Below are positions 53,546 through 64,000 of a DNA stretch of 64,000 bases, in pieces. The notes under the pieces are model-generated. The model made no database searches. It saw nothing but the letters and a program-made list of their open reading frames with translations, and had not been told where the DNA came from. The first letter of the stretch is position 1. Each line of letters starts with the position of its first letter. This DNA comes from Pegoplata infirma (lineage: Eukaryota; Arthropoda; Insecta; Diptera; Anthomyiidae). The stretch spans positions 4,774,001 through 4,838,000 of the forward strand of contig OY992538.1 of assembly GCA_963921195.1 (NCBI GenBank), written 5' to 3'. The position numbers and the translations under genes were made by a program.

Positions 53546-54950
53546 TAGATTTTAAATTAGGACTGTAAATTCGCCGCCTCTAAAATAGATCCACTAACAA
53601 GGAACGGTTTTTGAGTTATCGCCATTTAAAATTTGTCAAAAAATTTCACAAAATGACAGTTTTTTCCTGCGTTCAAGAATTTTTTTAAAAAAATCTTAAA
53701 ATTTTGTTTCCGTTAATTATTTTATAGAGCTGTAGACAAGCTTTCATTTAAACTTAACTTGAGCCAAATCAGATCATTTAACCAATGGCGCCTAATGATC
53801 AAAGTTTAGAGTTTTTGGTGAAAATTTTGTAAAAAAGCAAAACTTTGATCGAAGGGCGCCACGGGTCAAAATGGTCAGATTTGGTTCAAATTAATTTTGA
53901 ATGAAAGATTGTGTCAAGCTCTTTAAAAGGGTTAAGGGTAAGAAATTTTAAGATTTTTTAAAAAAATTTCTAGAACGTAAGAAAACACCGCCATTTTTCG
54001 TAAATTTCAAATAACAATATCTTAAAAACCGTTTGACCGATTTTAAAATCGATATTTTGATATTCTTGTTCAGCGCATCAAAATTAATAAGTAGGGATGA
54101 CATTTTCATGCACTAAAAAATCGAATATATGCTCTTAAAATATGCGCTAAAAAATTCAAAATATGCACTAAAAAACCTAAAAATATGCACTAAAAAATAA
54201 AAAGAGTGCAGTAAAAATTTTCATAGGAAAAACATCTTAAATAGTTTAAATAGTAACATTTTAAACTTTAAAGAAGCAAGATTTTTAAGACAATCAATAA
54301 AAAAATTTTAAAGAAAAAAAATTATTTTTCTTATTTCCAAAATAAATTTTTAAAATTTAAATAGTTTTTGAAACAATTTAACACAACACTTGAAAGTTGG
54401 AAATATGCACAAAATATGCATTTAAAACCAAAATATGCAAAAATATGCATTTTCACCAAAATATGAAAAACAAATCGATGCCATTTTAACGCAAATTTCT
54501 TGATTCGGAAAGATAATTGGACGAAATCGTTTTTAGACTATCGACAAAAAATGCATTTGCATGGAAATCACATCCTTATTAATAAGTATGATGCGTCGCA
54601 AGATATATATATTTTTTTTTTCAAACAATTTTTACAAATCTAAAACTTTGACCGCCGGACGCCACGGGTTGATTTAAACCAATTGACCTCAAATTTGTAC
54701 CACATATTCTTTAGGTCCACTAGAATTAAAATTTGCTCGGACACTTAAGAAAATCAAAAGTTAAAGAATAAATGCCAATTTAATTTGCATATTTGTATTG
54801 CCAACATATATATATTAATGCGTAATTTGAAGTCTCTATGAAACTCAACCAAATAAAAGGAACCACGTGTAAGAGTACATACATAGAGATTTTTTACTTA
54901 TATTAATGTAAACAACAACAACAAACATATGGCAATGTATTTTTAGTTAT
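53546..54950 (+). repeat. Dispersed repeat related to 26.19-26.46 kb, host of a hAT
   Basis: 53885-54091 is collinear with 26200-26400 (AGAAATTTTAAGATTTTTT, ATATCTTAAAAACCG, CAGCGCATCAAAATTAATAA). Words GGGCGCCACGGGTCAAAAT (53855) and GGACGCCACGGGTTG (54656) recur. After the inserted hAT the same repeat continues. The boundaries are unclear. Confidence 0.5.
54092..54578 (+). mobile_element. Non-autonomous hAT element, 8-bp TSD TTAATAAG
   Basis: TAGGGATGACATTTTCATGC and the inverse (GGAAATCACATCCTTA) bound 487 bp; TTAATAAG flanks both sides (54084-54091, 54579-54586). The related repeat at 26376-26400 shows the uninterrupted site (CATCAAAGTTAATAAATAT). Same family as 30686-31260, with the AAATATGCA words. 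Confidence 0.85.
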
Positions 54951-54953
54951 TAT

Positions 54954-55958
54954 CCCAGCAAAAATAAATCGAGATTTGGCGACACAGCATCTTTTTATAG
55001 CATACCGAAGCGCATCCAAAGAGCGCTCTTGAGGATGCAATAAAAGTAAGGGGGAAAAAATAAATTTTTAGTTAAGGTTTTTTATATAAAACTTAAAATA
55101 TAAAATTATATTTTGATAAAATTTCACACATGCTTTCCTTTTAAATATATTTAACACTTTTTGAATAAAAAACCATGAGTTTTGAACAAAGACACATGAT
55201 TTCACTGCATCATTATTGCGCATTAATCAGCGCTGCAAAGAGTGCTTCAATCATAGCACCTTTAACACATTTTGAATGAAAAAAAAAAAAAAAATGATTA
55301 CACCATTTCCACTCTAGTTTCAGAAAATACAAATTATATTACAAAAAATGTCCAATCATATTTTAGACTCTCCAAAATTATTTAAAACCCATCCAATTAT
55401 ATTTCAAAAATTTCTAATATAATTGAAAATTTTTGAAATGTAATTAAACATTTTTTGATTATATATGGTAATATCTGAAATATAAATGGAAGTGTTTGAA
55501 ATATAATTTGAAATTTTCGAAATATAATTGGAAATTTTTAAAATGTAATTAGATCTCTTAGGCGATATTTCTTCCAAATGCTTGCAGGGAGTCAACTGAT
55601 TTTCAGAATTAGTCAATTGTATTTAAGATTTTCAAATTGTATTCAGAAATAGTCAATTGTATTTCAGATTTCGTAAGTTGTATTTCAGAAATAGTCAAAT
55701 GTTCTTCATCTTTATTCTGCTTAAATAGCTCTAAAAAGATACATGAATTCACTGCATCTTTATAGCGATTTTTTCAGCGCTCTAAAGAGATGTGAATTCA
55801 GAGCATCTTAAGAGCGCTTTTTCGGTGTATCCAACTAGCGCTCAAAAGTGTGACATCGCCTTAGAGAATCATGCATGAATTCAGCAGGTTTGGATGCGCT
55901 CCTTCACTCTAGTTTCCTTTCCAAAAGCTGCTGCCATTTCAGCAAAATTTCTGCTGGG
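54954..55958. mobile_element. CCCAGCA-TIR element, 1005-bp copy
   Basis: CCCAGCAAAAATAAA and AAATTTCTGCTGGG are inverted ends. The interior has GCATCTTTWTAGC and AAGAGCGCT words near both ends, and between 55300 and 55710 an old array of about 27-bp units around GAAATATAATTGGAAATTTT. No coding capacity. Confidence 0.65.
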
Positions 55959-55974
55959 TAATGCTTTTAAATCT

Positions 55975-56440
55975 TGTTTAACGGGTTATCAACACGAGAA
56001 TTTAAGGTGAAACCAATCTGAAATTCAGGGTTAACTTTTAAACCGACCGATTTAGCTGAAATTCAGTACGAACTAGACCAGGGTAACGAAACATATATAT
56101 GCAAAGCTGTGTTTTTTATCTCGTTAATTCGCGAAAAACCCTTGCCGAAATTCACTCTTTTGCTTATAACTTTTTAACCACTGGACCGATTTCGCTGGAT
56201 TGCAATACCAACCCGACCAGGTAAATGACAAACTTCAGGAGCCTCCGTAAAGTCTTTCAAAAGTTAGCGTGTTTTCAACAGACAGACAGACGGATGGACA
56301 TCGCTAGATCGTCTTAAAATCGATCGAGGATCATGAATATTTTGAATACTTTAGTGGGTCCTAGACCAATATTTCGAAGTGTTACAAACGGAATGACAAA
56401 CTTATATATAACCTCTATCACTAGAGTGGAGGGTATAAAA
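55975..56440 (+). mobile_element. E1-family repeat, right part
   Basis: TGTTTAACGGGTTATCAACACG to CTCTATCACTAGAGTGGAGG parallels 60560-61055, with a 40-bp deletion near 56108. The right terminus is intact. Confidence 0.6.
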
Positions 56441-57560
56441 AGTATAGTGCCAGAGTTTTATATCTAAACAATAGGTGTGGAATGCCTTATCTCTACTGTT
56501 CTATGTATGATGTGTCTTTTGTCACGCGTTCACACAGAAATGGCAAGAAAACTTACTGAAAGATAGACAGATAGAACTTGTGTGTGTTTTGTTTTTTTTT
56601 TTCGTTGGCTTAACATGGTCTTTGACGCTTTGCAAATTTATCTCAACATATTGTTTGGTGTCTCCTATTTGACCACTGTGACACTTGACATGTTTTTCGT
56701 TTATTACAGCCCAGTCAAAAGTTCTACCCAAAAAAAAAAAAAAAAAACGGAAAATGGAAAATATTATAAAAATTCAAATTAACCATAAACCAAAGGAAGC
56801 AGAAAATAAGGAAAGAATGGTTACAAAAATACAACGCATGTTATGACATTAGATTATTTTTTGTTTGTTGCATTTTTATTTAGTATATAAATAATTCAAC
56901 TCGTTAAAATCTTTTTTTTTTATTTTTTGAAAAAGACGACCAAAGACCAACGTATAAATATAGTGGTACATAAAATACCGTTAGTTAGAAACATTGACTA
57001 AACAAACTAGGCCAATGTACTGTATTTTTTATACACTTTTTTTTATTTTTAAATATTTAAAATTTTTAATAACGACACACTAAAGTCAAGTTAAGTAAAC
57101 AATCCAGGCAAAATGGTCTCAACTCAAATAATAAAACAAAAATTCTATATGAAATGCTCTCTTTTTTTCATTTTGGTAGTATGGCAGGCTGGCTTGGCAG
57201 TCGTCAGCAAACATGGAAAAGATATTTTCTCCTCAAGTGAATGATATGCATGCAAAGCTGACATTGAATACGCGTGCGATAATTAATTCGTTGCGTTTGT
57301 AGTACGCTTCCAAAAAAATAAAGACAGACGGACAGACGATAGTTTGTACGTCCGTCCGTCCGTTGGTTTTGTCTGTATGTTTTTTTGTCGTTTTATAGAT
57401 TTTACTTGTTGTTTTAATATAGCATGCTATAATTCAAATGCAACAACAACACGCATCAAGTTTTATATTTTTGCATATTTTTATGTTGCATCCATTTTAG
57501 CTGCAATAAACTACCAAATACTCTAACCATCATTATACAGTGAGGCGAAGAAACAAAATT
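56441..57560. other. Intronic island without repeat partners
   Basis: Contains GTACGTCCGTCCGTCCGTTGG (57345), CAACAACAACACGC (57443) and TTGACATGTTTTTCG. GGTGTGGAATGCC at 56473 echoes the GGGGCATTCC terminus. No exon found. Confidence 0.4.
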
Positions 57561-58345
57561 ACTGTTAAAAAGTTCAACCAACCGACGCACTATGCTTCGA
57601 CCCATGGACAAAAGTCAAAAAAAAAAATTTTGTCTCAAATTGTGTTTAAATACAGATTTTTTGAAAGATAATAAGGTATCTCAAATAAATATTAACAGAA
57701 ATATTTTTTCTGATTGCTTTTGTCACCACGAGAGGGCGCTAAACTCAGAGAATTTTATGCAAAAACTACTTAACAGGAAAATGTTTTTTAGCTGTTTCAC
57801 AAAAATAATTCTCAAAAATCCATTTTTTAATAAAATGGTTCGAAATTTTGTTTTAAAATACTTTGATATATTTGTGGTGAAGTTAAAATATAGAATTTTG
57901 TATATATTTCCAAAAAAAATATTTTTTATTGCGCAGAAAAACAAGTTTTTTTTGTTGAAAATCCAAAAATAACTAAAGTTTGATGGAGTGTAAAAAAAAA
58001 ATATAAAAAAATAGATATTTTTTTTTTCTTTTTTTTGTAAGTTTAAACTCCTATCTAACAGCGTATTCAAAAATTAGCGCCTATTTTTTACCACAAATTA
58101 GAAAAAAATGCGTTTTTTTAAATGCCTAAATTCATGATTTTTACTCAAATATCATGCATTTAGGAGTGTTTAATATCATTGTGCAACACGATTTTATGTT
58201 TTGAAAGGGTAAAAAAGTAAAATAAATGTATTTTAATAGTAGATCGAAATCCCCGCAGAATTTTGAAAATTTAGCTCGTGTTTTTTTTATGGCCCACTGA
58301 AGTTTTTAATTATTTTTCAAAGGAGTTCAGAATAAGTAAAAAAAA
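57561..58345. other. AT-rich intronic DNA
   Basis: The ORF at 57592-57972 is K/N/F-rich and overlaps another on the opposite strand; no motif supports coding. CACGAGAGGGCGCTAAAC (57727) resembles CTAGAGGGCGCAGTAG at 47311, hinting at a shared old repeat. Confidence 0.35.
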
Positions 58346-58349
58346 AATA

Positions 58350-59640
58350 TTAAATTTAATTTTGAGCTAAATGACGTTAATAGATGTGCAACTAAATTTG
58401 ATGACGGTTCTTTTCTTAGAACATATTAACCCTCAATCTCCCATTTTTAGGGGTCACTTTAGTCCCTTTTCCAAATATCGTCGTAGAGCACCACTTACAC
58501 TTGCTTTTAAAGGGTTAACATGTTCTAAAAAATTTTTCTGCATAGAATTTCATTGTTAGTTGTAAAATACCAAAAATTCGTGAGATATAAGCAAAATGCT
58601 TAAAAAAGTAAAATTTTTAATTATCATTTATTGTTAAATTGTGATTCACCACAATTGAAATAATTCGACAAAATATAACAAATGTACTTCTGAGCCTAAT
58701 ACTGTTAATAGCTATCTTCGGTAAAATTTGATGTTTATCTTTTCTTAAAATATATTAACCCTCTATCTCCTACTGTCAGGGGTCATTTCAGTCCCTTTTT
58801 TAAATATTCTTATAAAAAAACACTGAAACGTGCGTTTAAAGTGTTAAAATGTTCTACAAACATTTAATAGATATCTTTAATCATTCCAAACCCATTAAAA
58901 AAAAAAGTAAAGACTTCAATGGGCCATAAAAAGAACTCGAGGTAAATTTTCAAAACAATTCGTTTTTGGTTTACAAATGGTATACCTTCATTTTTGGTTT
59001 TGTCCAATTTAAGATACACTCTGTGACCTCAAATTTGTTGCACAGTGTATTCTATTGAAGCTTTAAGTTATGTGAAATAACTCTTAAATTATAAATTATA
59101 TTCAAGAAACTTTAAAAAAGTAATTTAGTATTACGCTTTAACCTTTAAACGCTCGTTTTATTAAATTTTATAAAAATATTTGAAATAAGGACTAAAATGA
59201 CCCCTTAAAATGGGAGATGGAGGGTTAATATGTTCTTACAAAAGAACCGCCATTAAATTTCACTGAAGACATCTTAAGACATTTTTTTTTCTCAGTAGTA
59301 TTTTTAGTACATTTTTTCGACCTATTTCAGTCTACTTTGGTAAAAGCTATTTAACAATATATGATACTTTACAATTTTACTTTTTAAAGCATTTTGATTA
59401 TATCGCACGATGATTTGGTATTTGACAACCCCTAGTGAAATTTGATGCTTAACATTTTTGTAGAACATTTTAACTATTAAAACGCACATTTTAGTGTTGT
59501 TCTATGAGGATATGTTAAAAAAGGACAAAAATGACCCCTAAAAATGGGAGATAGGGGGTTAATGTATTCTAAAAAAAGAACCGCCATCAAATTTTACTAT
59601 CGACATGTATAAACATTATGTAGCTCAGAAGTTGATTTAA
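58350..59640. mobile_element. Large imperfect palindrome with TTAACCCTCWATCTCCC words
   Basis: The left half has two copies of TTAACCCTC/ATCTCCC/AGGGGTCA (58425-58470, 58755-58795) and the right half two inverted copies (59195-59235, 59525-59565). The outer parts (TTGAGCTAAATGACG ... TGATGACGGTTCTTTT and inverse) also pair. Arms of about 640 bp are diverged, so this is an old foldback-type element. No TSD could be set. Confidence 0.6.
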
Positions 59641-60247
59641 TACATTTCTTTGACCTTTTTTAGACGACTTTAAAAATAAAAATAACTTATTTTCCAAAAA
59701 AGGATGTTTTTATATTTTCCACACTGCTAATCCGATTTTGCCCAAATTTGGCATTAATATATATCTAAGGAATATTAATTTGCTTACAAAGTTTTTTTAC
59801 GATCGGACAATTTTTGTAGGTGTTAAAGCGTTTCAAAGAAAAAGGATATATGGCAGGACCTTGAGTCCTTGCTCCGATTTAAGTGAAAATTTACAGTCAC
59901 GTTGCTAGTGGAATGTGTATTAGCATCACCACTTTTTGTAATTTTTTGTGCATTATTGAAGCTAAAATTACATTTTTCAATTTCAGGACACATGGGAGGT
60001 AGGCGTATCCTTGCACCGATTTTTCCAAAAATTCAAATTTTTCTTAACTAATATATTTTATGTTAGTGTACCAAATCTCAAAAATATCTGACAACTCCTT
60101 CTAATTTTGTCCCTTCGTTACATGGGAACGAAGCACTGTGCGACGCCTTAAATATAGAATCAGGTTCGTTACGTTGAACATTTTTCTTGAAAGTTTTCAA
60201 GCTCCTATATCGTAATAACCCTGTAAATAGTGAAATTTTAAGAAAAA
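59641..60247. other. Intronic DNA, old repeat remnants
   Basis: No gene. GCTCCGATTTAAGTG, TTGCACCGATTTTTCC and GGACATATGG-like words suggest remnants of an E4-like repeat interior. Confidence 0.3.
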
Positions 60248-61055
60248 ACAAGTAGAAAAGTTAAATTCGACTTGGCCGAATCTATGAATACCCTCCACAA
60301 TGCCTTTTTAAGTGATAGTAAATTTTCTAACGTGAAAAAAATAAAATTTTTGATTAGAAATTCTTTATTTTGTGTAAAAAAACTTTTTTGAAGTAAATTT
60401 TGAAAAAAAAAATAATTTACTAAATTTTTTTTTGAGTGTAAAATTTTTTTTGAGTGTAAAATTTTTTCGAGTGCATTTTTTTTTTTTTAGTATAAAAATA
60501 TTTTGAGCGACAAAAAATACGTTGTAAAATATTTTTGTGACTTACCAATGTTTTTAAAACATGTTTTACGGGTTTTCCACACATGAATTTAAGGTGAAAT
60601 TAATCTGAAATTCACAGTTTTGCTAATAACTTTTGAGCCACAGGACCGATTGGGCTGAAATTCAATACGAACCAGGCCTGGGGAACGACAAATAAATATG
60701 CTAAGCTTCAGCATTTTTTTAGTTATCGTGTTTTTTATCTCGTAAATTCACGAAAAACCCCTGCCGAAATTCAGTCTTTTGCTCATAACTTTTGAACCAC
60801 TGGACCGATTTCGCTGGATTGCAATACCAACCTGACCAGCTAAATGTCTAACATATATGCCAAACTTCTGGAGCCTCTGTTAAGTCTTTCAAAAGTTAGC
60901 GTGTTTTCAACAGACAGACGGACGGAAAGACGGACATCGCTAGATCGATCGAGGATCATGAATATATATACTTTATGGGGTCCAAGACCAATATTTCGAG
61001 GTGTTACAAACGGAATGACAAACTTATATATACCCTCTATCACTAGAGTGAAGGG
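60248..61055 (+). mobile_element. E1-family repeat, most complete copy
   Basis: Runs from ACAAGTAGAAAAGTTAAATT through TCGACTTGGCCGAATC and ATACCCTCCACAATG to ACCCTCTATCACTAGAGTG. Two tandem-like interior blocks each contain AACTTTTGARCCACWGGACC and GAAAAACCC/GCCGAAATTCA words. It serves as reference for the copies at 9112-12920, 34199, 36658 and 55975. Non-coding. Confidence 0.65.
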
Positions 61056-61119
61056 GGAAAACAATTTCAAGTAAAAAAAATTGAGTGAAAAAAATTTTAA
61101 GTGGAAAATATTTTTTAGT

Positions 61120-61335
61120 AAAAAGAAGTGAGAGTGTAAAAAGTGTGTTAAATTCGGCTGTGCCAAAATGTAAAAATAATTGTAAAAAAAATTTCTTCAG
61201 GGAGTATTTTATTTTTAAAGACGGGGGACACCTTCCCCCTCGCGATAAATGTAAAAAATACAATTCTTTCGTTATTAAAAGATTTGTTTTATATCCACGA
61301 CAACAGAAGGTTGAAGGTGATTTTTAACATTCGCA
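61120..61335 (+). repeat. E2-family left-end fragment
   Basis: GAAGTGAGAGTGTAAAAAGTG, TTAAATTCGGCTGTGCC and GGGGGACACCTTCCCC match the E2 left side at 11350-11490. Confidence 0.5.
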
Positions 61336-61506
61336 ATTTTTCCGATATTTTGTTGAGCTTTTCTGAATTTTAATTTTTATACCCTCCAACTACAGTATGA
61401 GGGTATACTCACTTTGTCATTCCGTGTGTAACGCATCAAAATATCGGTCTAGGACCCCCATAAAGTATATATATTTATGATCAGTGATCGATTCTAAGAC
61501 ATTCTA

Positions 61507-62319
61507 CACTCAAAAAATTATGTCATTAACTGTTTGTAGTTTATTTAAAAAGTTTTCCGTTTAGTCGTTTTTAAAAGAAAAAACATTTGTTTGATGTTCA
61601 GTTTTTATTAATGACTACATCAGTCCTTTGTTTCAAAAATAACACACTAAAAAATAAAGACATTCACTAACATTTAATTTATAAAGTCATTTATTTTTGT
61701 TCTGTAAGTAAAAACTACTGATTATTCTTTAAATTTTTAATGATTTGTGTAAGTAATTTCTTTTTAAATTGTTGGTATTTTTTAATGATATATCATTAGT
61801 TTTTACCTACACAAGTCAGTTATTTGTTTGTAGAAAAAAAATTCAAAAAATTATTTATAGAAATATAAAAACATATTTGTATCAAGTGGCTTTGGCACGA
61901 TGGGTAGAGTGTCTGGCCAGAATGTAGTTGATTGCGGGATCGATTCCCCAAAATTTTATTAAAAAATTTAAAAAAAATATTTCAATAGAAAATTGTATAA
62001 AATAACCTACGAAATCATTAATTTTTAATGTTTTGGTAGGTTATTTTTTTGGAATTTGTTGGTAAAAATAACAGGACTATCATTAATTTTTAATGTTTTC
62101 GTAGGTTATTTTTTTTTGAATTTGTTGGTAAAAAAGAATGAAAAAACCGTAATTTTTTAATGTTTAGTGTTATTTATTTTAGAAAATTTTGCCAACAGTA
62201 AAAAATAAATGTTGATGTTTTTAAAACAAATGAATAATTACTGGGATGGTTTTCAATTGTTTATTCACTGGTTTTAAGTGTGTTTTTCTTTTGTTTTTGC
62301 CTACAAAATATTTTGAGTG
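61507..62319. mobile_element. 813-bp TA-flanked element with tRNA-like centre
   Basis: CACTCAAAAAATTATG and the inverse TATTTTGAGTG are flanked by TA (61505-61506, 62320-62321), and the empty site is known from other E2 copies. The left 40 bp match the 397-bp sister at 10710. A repeated block (AATTTTTAATGTTTTSGTAGG, 62020-62036 and 62088-62105) lies to the right of the tRNA-like centre. Confidence 0.8.
61886..61955 (+). other. tRNA-like module (A and B boxes) inside the element
   Basis: TGGCACGATGGGTAGAG (61893) resembles a tRNA A box and GGATCGATTCCCC (61937-61949) a B box; the spacing of about 44 bp equals that of a real tRNA gene. Acceptor-stem pairing is poor, so it is a tRNA-derived relic or pol III promoter, not a working tRNA. 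Confidence 0.55.
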
Positions 62320-62879
62320 TAGCGATGTCCGTCCGTCTGTAGTTAACACGATGCAGTGCAAAATAAAAGAGCTAGACTCCCGACATTTGCCACGAATATG
62401 TCTTATGTTCCTAGGCAGGTTAAGTTTGTAAATGAGCAAAATCGAACCAGGGGAAAAAAGTTCCCCCTTGAAGAACTAAACCAACCTCTTATAAATATCA
62501 CTTTTTTACATTATTTTTTGTGTTTTTGTTTAACAAATGCAACATTTTTATGCTACAAGAAGTTCAAAGTCCTGCAGTTGGACCCTAAGAATTAGAAAAT
62601 TACCTTTTTTTTTTGGTCCGCCCCCCTTCTATAGGCGTGGAATAATTTTTTTTTTAAATTATGATAAACTTTCATTTCTTTAGTGCAAAAACCATAAGAA
62701 TGAATTTTTTAACACATATTTGAGAGGAAATTTGAACCCCCCCAATTACCCCTACCGACCCCCCCCCAAAAAAAAAATAAAACACCCCTGATTTTTTTTT
62801 TTTTTTGCAAGTTGGAGGGTATTAAAGATTTGCCACAGCCGAATTTAACACTCTTACTTGTCTATACTATCTATACTAA

Positions 62880-63790
62880 TATTATAAAGAGGTAATATTT
62901 GTATGTTTTTTTGTTTGTAGAAAGTAATCTCCGGAACTACTCATCCGATTTCAAAAAAGTTTTCAGCAATATTTAGAGTGTTCCTCCCGGATGGACATAG
63001 GCTAGGTTTCATCGACCACGCCCACTTTTACGCCCACTTTTTGACAAAAAACGTAAAATTTAAAAATCTTCGAAACTGCTAAACCGATTTCAAAATTTTT
63101 TTTACCAATACATACTTGGAATGGTCCTTCATGATGGACATATGCTGGATCGACCACGCCCACTTCTACGCCCACTTTTGGCAAAAAATTTAAAATTTAA
63201 ATATCTTTGAAACTACTCATCCGATTAAAAAATGCTTTTACAAATATTTAGAGTGCTCCTCCAGAGTGGACAAAGTGTAAGATTTTTCGACCACGCCCAC
63301 TTCAACGCCCACTTTTGGCAAACAACTTAAAATTTAAATATCTATGAGACTACTCATCCGATTTGAAACATTTCTTCACCAATATTTAGAGTGTTCCTCC
63401 AGGGTGGACATAGGCTAGGAATCATCGACCACGCCCACTTCTTCGCCTACTTTTTGGCCAAAAAACCTAAAATTTAAAAATCTCTTAAATTACTCATACG
63501 ATTTAATTTTTTTTTCCACCAATGCTTAGTATGGTTCTTTAGTGTGGAAATATGGTGAGTTTCATTGACCACGCCCATTTATACGCCCACTTTTGGCACG
63601 AAAAACGTAAAATTTAAATATTATGAATCTACTCATCCGATTTCAAAAATTTTACCACCAATATACATTTTGAATGGTCCTTCAGGGTGGACATGGGCTA
63701 GCTTTCATCAACCACACCCTTTCTACGTCCAGTTTTGGTTAAAAAAACGTAAAATTTCAAAATCTCCGAAACTACTAATTTGGTTTAAAA
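62880..63790 (+). repeat. About 138-bp tandem repeats, 6-7 diverged units
   Basis: Unit starts (RAAACTACTCATCCGATTT-like) fall near 62930, 63069, 63204, 63342, 63481, 63621 and 63763. Each unit then has ATTTAGAGTGTTCCTCC, GGTGGACATAGGCTAGG, TCATCGACCACGCCCACTT and CGCCCACTTTTGGC. It is preceded by CTATACTAATATTATAAAGA, a phrase common at the start of Helitron-like repeats in insects; that link is a guess. Units differ by 10-25 percent. Confidence 0.75.
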
Positions 63791-64000
63791 ATTTTTTTTT
63801 TCAATATCCGATTTCGAAACATTCTGAAAACGCCCTTTTTGGAAATTCCGATTTTAATGGAGCAAATAGTTGCAAAGAAGTGAACTTTGTAAACTTTTCT
63901 ATCTCCTGAAATATTGGTCATAGAAACTTGAAATGGATCCCAAAATATCATTATTTCTTCAACGCATGTTTTGGAACGCAATGAATTGGAACTCAATGAA

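Larger units (their letters stand above)
61379..62862 (-). mobile_element. E2-family repeat split by an 813-bp element
   Basis: ATACCCTCCAACTACAGTATG opens it; GGAGGGTATTAAAGATTTGC with AACACTCTTACTTGTC closes it. Removing 61507-62319 and one TA rejoins GATTCTAAGACATTC with TAGCGATGTCCGTCCG, exactly as in the uninterrupted copies at 11755-11785 and 35890-35915. Confidence 0.65.
14878..64000 (+). other. grh: grh downstream intron (to window end)
   Basis: The intron opens with a consensus donor GTAAGT at 14878-14883. No later exon was found: the expected continuation (a Ser-Gly-Lys-Leu-Asn-Gly-like start, then the CP2 domain) is not in any frame I could read. The intron is therefore at least 49 kb, mostly nested transposable elements separated by repeat-free islands. 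In Drosophila, neural and epidermal grh enhancers are intronic, so the islands are the natural places to look. Confidence 0.7.

Noticed and set aside
57592..57972. 126-residue ORF as a host gene
   Set aside because: K/N/F/I-rich translation of AT-rich DNA, overlapped by an equally long ORF on the other strand, no motif.
61886..61955. Functional tRNA gene
   Set aside because: A and B boxes are present but the acceptor and anticodon stems do not pair and it lies inside a transposon.

Overview
The window is AT-rich, intron-like DNA from a higher fly. One certain host gene segment is present: a long first coding exon on the + strand (CDS 13718-14877, 5' UTR from about 13161) encoding the amino-terminal 386 residues of the transcription factor Grainyhead (grh). 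The match to the Drosophila protein is close over several blocks. The very large introns, fly-type tRNA-derived SINEs and jockey/CR1-like LINEs suggest a calyptrate fly such as a blowfly or house-fly relative; this is inference. No other host exon was recognised. Positions 1-13160 read as the preceding intron or upstream DNA, and 14878-64000 as the next intron (at least 49 kb), with the CP2 DNA-binding and dimerisation exons beyond the window.

Most of the remainder is nested, mostly non-autonomous transposable elements, many with readable termini and target-site duplications (TSDs). They include five PIF/Harbinger-like elements (TTA/TAA TSDs; 1-232, 1070-3899, 4264-4860, 8349-8918, 33315-33922), a second TTA/TAA-TSD family with TIR GGGCTATTCTAAAA (1143-2341; the 1.3 kb snap-back 42478-43799), hAT elements with 8-bp TSDs (6017-7546, 30686-31260, 54092-54578), a Mutator-like element with a 9-bp repeat (22526-26511), TA-flanked elements (9872-11995, 10710-11106, 61507-62319, 38947-44540), a CCCAGCA-TIR family (four copies), jockey/CR1-like LINE pieces (18420-21320 and 22600-25915), an I/R1-like LINE 3' end (2700-3352), a copia 5' remnant (6571-7045) and four copies of one SINE family. 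Several insertions are confirmed by an empty paralogous site elsewhere in the same window.

The most unusual content is a set of hammerhead-ribozyme motifs (10363-10412, 25979-26029, 51789-51842, and degenerate ones near 27.3 and 50.2 kb). They lie in short elements, two of them in inverted-repeat arrangement, that look like Penelope-like or retrozyme-type retroelements. Also notable are a 1152-bp array of 192 TTAATG hexamers with a single substitution, a 1.3 kb near-perfect palindrome carrying a tRNA-like promoter in each arm, and a TA-flanked element whose long copy carries a tRNA-like module that its short sister lacks.

Between the repeats lie islands with no repeat partner in the window (about 4.9-5.6, 16.8-17.9, 21.3-22.5, 26.5-27.0, 32.0-33.3, 37.5-38.9, 44.6-45.7, 52.0-53.5 and 56.5-57.5 kb). 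These are the places where grh intronic enhancers would most plausibly lie; no enhancer can be proven from one sequence.
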